A DNA stretch of 64,000 nucleotides from Beijerinckiaceae bacterium (GTDB taxonomy: Bacteria > Pseudomonadota > Alphaproteobacteria > Rhizobiales > Beijerinckiaceae). The stretch is taken from the NCBI GenBank assembly GCA_027531565.1, contig JAPZSB010000002.1, positions 1-64,000 on the forward strand, given 5' to 3'. Positions within the stretch are counted from its first letter, which is position 1, and each line of letters starts with the position of its first letter. The position numbers were made by a program, and so were the translations under genes. The notes beneath the pieces are model-generated. The model was given only the letters and a program-made list of their open reading frames with translations. It was not told the DNA's origin and made no database searches. Positions 58,760-64,000 of this stretch are shown here, in pieces.

Positions 58760-59350
58760 TCAGACGATGGTGGATGCCAGGGCCCGGATGAGCGCATGGA
58801 TATCCCGGCGTGCCGCTTCCAGGCCCAGACCGGTATCGATCCTGGCATGGGCACGACGGCATTTCTCCCTCGGGGGCATCTGACGCGCCAGAATGGCGTG
58901 GAAAAGCGCCTCGGTCATTCCCGGCCGGGACAGGACGCGGCGGGCCTGCTCCTCCGGCGAGACGTGGACCACAAGAACGGCATCGCAGCGCTGTTCCGCC
59001 CGCGTCTCGAACAGGAGCGGGATATCAAGCACGACAAGCCTGTGGCCAGACCGGGCGGCCGTATCGAGCGCTTCCCGCTCTGCCGCATGGACCAGCGGAT
59101 GGACGATCGCCTCGAGTTCGGGAAACCGCTCCGGCGATGCGCGCAGAACGGCAGACAGGGCTGCCCGATCGACCTTTCCCTCCCGGGTCGTTCCCGGAAA
59201 GGCGGCCTCGACGAGAGGAGCCGCCGGCCCGGCATACAGTCGGTGGACAGTGGCATCGGCATCATGGACGGGAATGCCGGCTTCGCGGAAAAAACCCGCG
59301 GTGGTCGACTTGCCGCTGCCGATGGATCCTGTCAGGCCCAGCCGGAACAT
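58760..59350 (-). CDS. coaE: Dephospho-CoA kinase
   Basis: Last step of CoA synthesis, phosphorylating dephospho-CoA at the 3'-OH. The 196 residues carry Walker [13 protein letters not shown] (about 7-18), [11 protein letters not shown] and [25 protein letters not shown]. The usual C-terminal DxVIDTG is present as [12 protein letters not shown]. In the chain ppsR-maf-aroE-coaE-dnaQ leading away from the putative origin. Confidence 0.96.
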   Translation of the reverse strand: MFRLGLTGSIGSGKSTTAGFFREAGIPVHDADATVHRLYAGPAAPLVEAAFPGTTREGKVDRAALSAVLRASPERFPELEAIVHPLVHAAEREALDTAARSGHRLVVLDIPLLFETRAEQRCDAVLVVHVSPEEQARRVLSRPGMTEALFHAILARQMPPREKCRRAHARIDTGLGLEAARRDIHALIRALASTIV

Positions 59351-59368
59351 CTCTCGCCTCGACCCCGC

Positions 59369-60247
59369 TCAGTGCCGACCGAGAAGATCGGCGAAGACAT
59401 GCTGACGCAAGGCCGGGGTGACCGACGGGCGCCGGCCGAACCAGCGCTCGAACCCGGGAACTGCCTGGTGGAGCAACATGCCGAGGCCATCCAGCGTCTT
59501 CAGCCCGAGCCGGTTGGCGGAGGCCAGCAAAGGTGTTTCGAGGGGGGCATAGACAATATCCGCCACGATGCCGGACGGCCTCATCGTCGACAGGTCGATA
59601 TCGAGCGGGGGCTGGCCGTCCATCCCCATGCTTGTCGTGTTGACCAGGAGGTCGACGGTTTCGAGATGCTCGCCGCGATGGGTCCAGTCGAGGATCGTGA
59701 GCGGTGCATCCGGCAGCACGGCGCCGATGTCCCGGCAGAGGGCTTCTGCCCGGTCACGCGAACGATTCGATACCGAAATGGACTTCACGTTCCGGTCAAG
59801 GAGGGGGGCGATCAGACCGCGGGCGGCACCACCTGCGCCGATGATGCGGATTTCTGCAGGCCTGCAATCCCAATCCGGCCATGTCTCCGAGAGATGGGCC
59901 ACGAAGCCGGTTCCGTCGGTATTGTCACCATGCAGTCTGCCTCCCTCGAACCAGAAGGTATTGACCGCGCCGGCAATCCGGGCCCGATCCGTCACGTCAT
60001 CACAGGCGGCGAAGGCCTCTTCCTTGTGCGGCACGGTGACGTTGCCACCAGCATAACCCGCATCCTGCAGCTCCCGGAGGGTTGCGGAGACCGCCCCGGG
60101 CATGACCTCGCGTCGTTCATAGATCCCCTCGATTTCGAGCTGGTCGAGCCAGTATCCATGGATAAGCGGCGACCGGGCATGGGAGATGGGGCGGCCGATA
60201 ATCACGGCCTTCGGTCCCGGATGGCCGGTGACGGCTTGATCCTTCAT
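59369..60247 (-). CDS. aroE: Shikimate dehydrogenase
   Basis: NADPH-dependent reduction of 3-dehydroshikimate in aromatic amino acid synthesis. The 292 residues have the substrate-binding IGRPISHARSPLIHGYWL, catalytic Lys in GGNVTVPHKEEAFAACD, the NADP-binding IIGAGGAARGLIAPLL and SNRSRDRAEAL. Lies 12 bp after maf and 18 bp before coaE. Confidence 0.97.
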   Translation of the reverse strand: MKDQAVTGHPGPKAVIIGRPISHARSPLIHGYWLDQLEIEGIYERREVMPGAVSATLRELQDAGYAGGNVTVPHKEEAFAACDDVTDRARIAGAVNTFWFEGGRLHGDNTDGTGFVAHLSETWPDWDCRPAEIRIIGAGGAARGLIAPLLDRNVKSISVSNRSRDRAEALCRDIGAVLPDAPLTILDWTHRGEHLETVDLLVNTTSMGMDGQPPLDIDLSTMRPSGIVADIVYAPLETPLLASANRLGLKTLDGLGMLLHQAVPGFERWFGRRPSVTPALRQHVFADLLGRH

Positions 60248-60259
60248 CGGGCAAGACTC

Positions 60260-60883
60260 CTAGGCAGCAAGACAGTCAAGATCCCGCAAGGCATGCAGGA
60301 CGGGGATCAAGGGTAGACCAAGGATCGTGCTGTGGTCACCTTCGATCGAATCGAAGAGATGGATTCCGAGTGCCTCGAGCTGGTAGCCGCCGACAGTCGT
60401 TGTGACTGCTGGTCCCATCCGGTGGAGATAGGCATCGAGGAAGGCTTCCGAGAAATCCCGCATGCGCAGGGACGCCGCGGCGATGCCGGCCCAGAGCACG
60501 GTATTGCCGCTGCGCAGCACGGCAGCGGAGTGCAGGACATGCGTGTTCCCGCGCAAGGAGAGGAGCTGCATGCGGGCGTGGTCGCTGTCCACCGGTTTCA
60601 TCAGCAACCGGCCTTGGTGATCGAGTGTCTGGTCAGCCGCCAGGAGAAGGGCGTCCGGATGGCGCCGCGCGGCGGCTTCCGCCTTGGCATGGGCGAGAGC
60701 AACGGCAATTTCCGCGGGAGTCTTGCGCGTTTCCAGCAGCGCTGCGGCAATGGCACCTTCGTCGACCGGCGCACGGACGACCTGAAGCGGAATGCCGGCC
60801 GCTTCGAGCATTTCCCGGCGCGCCGCCGAGCCCGAGGCGAGGAGCAGGGGCGCCCCGGCCTTCCAGAAAACCGGATTGTTCAT
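60260..60883 (-). CDS. maf: Maf-family nucleoside triphosphate pyrophosphatase
   Basis: Hydrolyses non-canonical or modified nucleoside triphosphates to monophosphates. The 207 residues contain the Maf phosphate loop [29 protein letters not shown] and the catalytic [16 protein letters not shown]. The substrate subclass (dTTP/UTP versus m7GTP) cannot be fixed with certainty from this. Overlaps ppsR by 4 bp. Confidence 0.93.
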   Translation of the reverse strand: MNNPVFWKAGAPLLLASGSAARREMLEAAGIPLQVVRAPVDEGAIAAALLETRKTPAEIAVALAHAKAEAAARRHPDALLLAADQTLDHQGRLLMKPVDSDHARMQLLSLRGNTHVLHSAAVLRSGNTVLWAGIAAASLRMRDFSEAFLDAYLHRMGPAVTTTVGGYQLEALGIHLFDSIEGDHSTILGLPLIPVLHALRDLDCLAA

Positions 60884-61713
60884 TGTGCCACCAGTCCAAG
60901 CCGGTGGGTGCGGTAGAGATCGATGATCGCGGCCGCTGTCTCCTCGATGGATCGGCGTGTGACATCGATTACCGGCCAGTTGTTGCGATCGAAGAGGCGC
61001 CGGGCCTGCGCGATTTCCTCGGTCACGGCCTGCCGGTCGATATAGGTCGAGTCCTTGCCATCGGCCGCCAGCGCCAGCATCCGGTTCTGCCGGATCTGGA
61101 CGATACGCTCGGGCGAGGCCACGAGGCCCACGATCAGCGGCTTGACCAATGTCTCGATATTCGGAGGAAGGGGGACATTCGGAACAAGCGGGACGTTGGC
61201 GGTCTTGATGCCGCGATTGGCGAGGTAGATGCTCGTCGGTGTCTTGGACGTCCGGCTCACGCCCACAAGGACCACATCGGCCTGATCAAGATTCTCGGTC
61301 AGTTGCCCGTCATCATGCATCATCGTGAAATTGAGGGCATCGATCCGGCGGAAATATTCGGCGTTGAGCATGTGTTGGGCGCCGGCCTTGGGTGTCGTCA
61401 CGACGCCGAGATAGGACTGGAAAAGGTTATGGACCGGCTCGAGGACCGACAGGCTCGGGCATCCCTGCTCTTCGCAGGCCCGCTGGAGCCGTGCCGCCAG
61501 ATCCTGATCCACCATGGTGTAGAGCACGATGCCGGGTTCATTCTCGATATCGAGGATCACCCGGTCGAGCTGCCGCTCGTTGCGCACCAGCGGATAGACA
61601 TGCTCGATCGGCGAGATGCCGGCATAAAGGGCGGTTGCCGCTCGCGCCACGGTGATCAGCGTCTCGCCGGTCGAATCGGAGACCAGATGAAGATGAAAGA
61701 AGTTCCGGCCCAT
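60880..61713 (-). CDS. ppsR: Bifunctional kinase/pyrophosphorylase regulating PEP synthase or PPDK (DUF299)
   Basis: Reversibly phosphorylates and reactivates PEP synthase or pyruvate phosphate dikinase. The 277 residues show [13 protein letters not shown] at the start and the P-loop-like [18 protein letters not shown]. In Caulobacter the homologous gene borders the chromosome origin. ATG at 61713, with AGGGA just upstream; the frame extends further without homology. First gene of the leftward set from the candidate oriC. Whether its partner is PpsA or PpdK is not known. Confidence 0.93.
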   Translation of the reverse strand: MGRNFFHLHLVSDSTGETLITVARAATALYAGISPIEHVYPLVRNERQLDRVILDIENEPGIVLYTMVDQDLAARLQRACEEQGCPSLSVLEPVHNLFQSYLGVVTTPKAGAQHMLNAEYFRRIDALNFTMMHDDGQLTENLDQADVVLVGVSRTSKTPTSIYLANRGIKTANVPLVPNVPLPPNIETLVKPLIVGLVASPERIVQIRQNRMLALAADGKDSTYIDRQAVTEEIAQARRLFDRNNWPVIDVTRRSIEETAAAIIDLYRTHRLGLVAQ

Positions 61714-62105
61714 GATCCCTGTCCGAAAGCCCGGCACGATTGGGATATCAACCGGGTTGTCCACATCCCTGTTTACGGCGGGGGACAGGCGAGCGCAATC
61801 GAGGGCAACGGCAGCACGGCGTCACGAGCGCTGTGGGAAAGGCCGAATTTCATCCCCAGTCCCGGGATTGGGGATCCGCGGGTCTGCCTGGTGTGAGAAT
61901 CGGGGAAAAGTTGGTCTGCCCCGGATCATGCGATCACAAGCCACTGGAATCTCTTCCGATCCGGATGGGCAGCGTTTCGTCGAGGATGCGAGGTGTCCAG
62001 TTTGGTTGACAATCCGCTGTGGATGATCTTGCGGATGCCCTTTGAGGCGTGCCAGAAAGAGAAACAGAGAAGAATCCTCTTCCTTTCTTGTTTTCGGGAG
62101 CCTTC
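61714..62105. other. oriC: Candidate chromosomal replication origin (oriC)
   Basis: A 392-bp gene-free region between ppsR and hemE, the place of the origin in Caulobacter and other alphaproteobacteria. DnaA-box-like 9-mers (TTATCCACA type): TTGTCCACA 61757-61765 on plus, and on minus TTTCCCACA 61832-61840, ATTCTCACA 61892-61900 and TCATCCACA 62018-62026. CcrM-type GAATC sites at 61897 and 61947, and GATC sites at 61924, 61932 and 61958. A TTGACA at 62006-62011 may be the hemE -35. Flanking genes diverge from here. None of the boxes is a perfect consensus. Confidence 0.6.
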
Positions 62106-63125
62106 GTGAAGCCCTTCCTCGATGTTCTGGCCGGAAAGGCTGCCGCGCGTCCCCCCATCTGGCTCATGCGCCAGGCCGGGCGTTATCTCCCGGAATATCG
62201 CGCGATCCGGTCGCAGGCACGGGATTTCCTGCATTTCTGCTATTCGCCGGAGCTGGCGATCGAAGCGACGATGCAGCCCATCCGCCGTTTTGCCTTCGAT
62301 GCGGCGATCATCTTCTCGGATATTCTCGTGGTTCCGGATGCGCTGGGACAAGGCGTCCGGTTTGCCGAAGGCGAGGGGCCACGGCTGGAGGCGCTCGAGA
62401 CGCCGGACGCTCTCAAAAGCCTGGCAACGGCGCTTGATCAGGAGAAGCTGGAACCGGTCTATCAGGCTCTCCGCGGCGTGCGTGCTGCCCTTCCGTCCTC
62501 CGTTGCGCTGATCGGCTTCTGTGGCGCTCCCTGGACGCTGGCGACCTACATGATCGGCGGGCGCGGGACTCCGGACCAGGCCCCGGCCCGCCATTTCGCC
62601 TATCAGCATCCCGAGGCGTTCCAGTCGCTGATGGATCTCCTCGTGGAAGCGTGCACGACCCATCTGTCGTTGCAGGTCGAAGCCGGCGCCGAGGCCTTGC
62701 AGATTTTCGACTCGTGGGCGGGCAATCTTCCCGAGCCGGAGTTGCGGCGGTGGAGTGAAGCGCCGATCCGGCGGATCATTGCCGGGGTCAAGGCCCGCCA
62801 TCCTTCCGTCCCGATCATCGCGTTTCCCCGCGGGATTGCCGGAGGATTTTCACGATTCGTCTCCGAAACGAAGTCTGACGCGATCAGCCTCGATACCGCC
62901 TGTGCGATTTCCGAGATCCGCAAGCAGGTACCGGCCGGAATGGTGACGCAGGGCAATCTGGATCCGCTGGTGCTGATCAATGGCGGCCATGCTCTCGATT
63001 CGGCGGTTGACCATATCCTCCAATCGACCTCTGGCCTGCCCCATGTGTTCAATCTGGGCCATGGAATCCTGCCGCCGACGCCGATCCCGCATGTCGAGGC
63101 GATGTTGCGCCGGGTGCGGGGCTGA
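62106..63125 (+). CDS. hemE: Uroporphyrinogen decarboxylase
   Basis: Converts uroporphyrinogen III to coproporphyrinogen III in heme synthesis. The 339 residues from GTG 62106 carry RPPIWLMRQAGRYLPEYR, the catalytic-site FSDILVVPDALG, and GFCGAPWTLATYMIGG. GTG 62106 (VKPFLDVLAGK) is preferred because GGGAG is 5 nt upstream and UroD homology starts here; another in-frame GTG is at 62049. Overlaps hemJ by one base. Adjacent to the putative origin. Confidence 0.96.
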   Translation: MKPFLDVLAGKAAARPPIWLMRQAGRYLPEYRAIRSQARDFLHFCYSPELAIEATMQPIRRFAFDAAIIFSDILVVPDALGQGVRFAEGEGPRLEALETPDALKSLATALDQEKLEPVYQALRGVRAALPSSVALIGFCGAPWTLATYMIGGRGTPDQAPARHFAYQHPEAFQSLMDLLVEACTTHLSLQVEAGAEALQIFDSWAGNLPEPELRRWSEAPIRRIIAGVKARHPSVPIIAFPRGIAGGFSRFVSETKSDAISLDTACAISEIRKQVPAGMVTQGNLDPLVLINGGHALDSAVDHILQSTSGLPHVFNLGHGILPPTPIPHVEAMLRRVRG

Positions 63126-63547
63126 TGGATCTCTGGCTGAAGGCACTGCATGTTCTCGCCATCATCTCGTGGATGGCGGGGCTCCTCTATCTGCCGAGAC
63201 TGATGGTCTACCATTCGGAGGCGCCGTCGCATTCCGATGCCAGCGAGCGGTTCAAGGTCATGGAGCGCAAGCTGTATCGCTTCATCATGCGGCCGGCCAT
63301 GGCGGTGGCCTGGGTGACGGGTCTCTGGCTGGCCTGGTCCAGCTTCGGCTTTCGCGGTGGATGGCTGCACGGCAAGCTTCTGCTGGTCGTGCTGATGACC
63401 GGGCATCACCATATGCAGGGCGCATGGGTTGCCGCTTTCGCGCGCGACGAGCGGCGCCATGGCAGCCGGTTCTACCGGATCCAGAACGAGGTTCCGACCT
63501 TGCTCATGGTGGGCATTGTCGTGCTGGTCATCGTCAAGCCGTTCTGA
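63125..63547 (+). CDS. hemJ: Protoporphyrinogen IX oxidase HemJ
   Basis: Membrane oxidase for the penultimate step of heme synthesis in bacteria lacking HemG and HemY. The 140 residues form four hydrophobic segments. The conserved His is in KALHVLAIISWMAGLLYLPRLMVYH; ERKLYRFIMRPAM and MQGAWVAAFARDER follow. Starts within the hemE stop (TGATG). The hemE-hemJ-rho order is typical for alphaproteobacteria. Confidence 0.95.
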   Translation: MDLWLKALHVLAIISWMAGLLYLPRLMVYHSEAPSHSDASERFKVMERKLYRFIMRPAMAVAWVTGLWLAWSSFGFRGGWLHGKLLLVVLMTGHHHMQGAWVAAFARDERRHGSRFYRIQNEVPTLLMVGIVVLVIVKPF

Positions 63548-63608
63548 CCTGTCGCTGGTCGCGGAACGCCCCCGTTGCGGTCCGCCCAAAGACGACTTGC
63601 CGAATCCT

Positions 63609-63623
63609 GATAAAGTGTTTATC
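63609..63623. promoter_or_regulatory. Inverted repeat upstream of rho
   Basis: GATAAA-GTG-TTTATC, a perfect 6-bp inverted repeat with 3-bp centre, lies in the 216-bp hemJ-rho gap and is AT-rich against its surroundings. It could be an operator or an RNA hairpin in the rho leader. I see nothing else definable in this gap. Confidence 0.45.
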
Positions 63624-63763
63624 GGACTCGCATCGCTCGCCCCCTTCCTGCGGCTGAGCGGACCGGCTGTCAGCGTTCTGGCATGCCAGACTGGCCTTTC
63701 CCGAGATGTGTAGCGGCCCGTCTTCGCCTTTTCCCCTTTCGACTAGCCAATCAAGGTTTGACA

Positions 63764-64000
63764 ATGCCGGAGATCAAGCTCCACGACCTGAAACGCAAAT
63801 CACCGACCGAACTCCTCAGCTTCGCCGAGGAGCTGGAGGTCGAAGGCGCCAGCACCATGCGCAAGCAGGAGCTGATGTTCGCCATTCTCAAGCAACTCGC
63901 TGCCAATGACACCGAGATCATCGGGGAAGGCGTTGTCGAGGTGCTGCAGGATGGGTTCGCGTTCCTTCGATCCCCGGATGCCAATTATCTGGCCGGGCCG
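63764..64000 (+). CDS. rho: Transcription termination factor Rho, N-terminal part (cut by window edge)
   Basis: Hexameric RNA helicase that ends transcription. The visible 79 residues are the N-terminal helical domain ([41 protein letters not shown]) and the start of the cold-shock-like RNA-binding domain ([29 protein letters not shown]). AAGG lies about 8 nt before ATG. The ATPase domain is beyond the window. Confidence 0.96.
   Translation, partial: MPEIKLHDLKRKSPTELLSFAEELEVEGASTMRKQELMFAILKQLAANDTEIIGEGVVEVLQDGFAFLRSPDANYLAGP

Overview
The window is GC-rich DNA (about two thirds GC by eye), densely packed with genes, from an alphaproteobacterium. Gene order suggests Hyphomicrobiales (Rhizobiales) or a close relative. 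Pointers are the run lnt, XRE regulator, metK, trmB, rimP, nusA, ylxR, infB, rbfA, truB, rpsO, pnp; the lptC-lptA-lptB-rpoN-hpf-ptsN block; and a hemE-adjacent region with ppsR, maf, aroE, coaE, dnaQ, secB on one side and hemE, hemJ, rho on the other. The last arrangement is the usual setting of the alphaproteobacterial chromosome origin. Most genes left of about 61.7 kb are on the minus strand and those right of it on the plus strand, as expected for a replication origin near 61.7-62.1 kb. No CRISPR array, IS element, prophage or obvious genomic island was found.

Layout. 1-5 kb: 5' part of a flagellin gene, a Tat/lipoprotein L,D-transpeptidase-like protein with altered active-site residues, nhaA, a tRNA-Ser(GGA) with a duplicated 5' fragment, msrA and a UPF0114 membrane protein. 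4.6-10 kb: LPS transport genes lptC, lptA and lptB with rpoN, hpf and ptsN. 10-19 kb is the metabolic accessory part: an RNase D-like gene diverging from a ring-cleaving dioxygenase gene that has two inverted-repeat operators; a protocatechuate cluster (pcaC, pcaH, pcaG, pcaB); and a plus-strand urate-degradation set (uraH, a puuE-uraD fusion) running directly into pgi and an isochorismatase-like hydrolase gene. 19.1-19.7 kb is an AT-richer intergenic island with a 63-residue helix-turn-helix protein and, on the minus strand, a well-formed candidate small RNA with promoter, hairpins and terminator.

19.7-48.5 kb is almost wholly minus-strand housekeeping: translation and RNA metabolism (pnp, rpsO, truB, rbfA, infB, ylxR, nusA, rimP), metK with a PraR-like regulator, lnt, corC, ybeY, phoH, miaB, plsC, rimI, tsaB, an Nfu protein, a universal stress protein, trpS, murJ, a phosphoesterase and hslU/hslV. 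A membrane-protein gene lies between hslV and hslU. 48.6-53.3 kb is a plus-strand histidine operon (hisB, DUF2628, hisH, hisA, hisF, hisE) followed by coaA. 53.3-61.7 kb holds a PfkB kinase, smr, mltA, a Tim44-like gene, fxsA, secB, dnaQ, coaE, aroE, maf and ppsR. 61.7-62.1 kb is the candidate oriC, followed by hemE, hemJ and the start of rho.

The least explained features are the candidate sRNA at 19.33-19.46 kb, the putative origin, the paired operators at 10.75 kb, the rimP leader attenuator and the catalytically altered L,D-transpeptidase. All were read by eye; no database search was possible.
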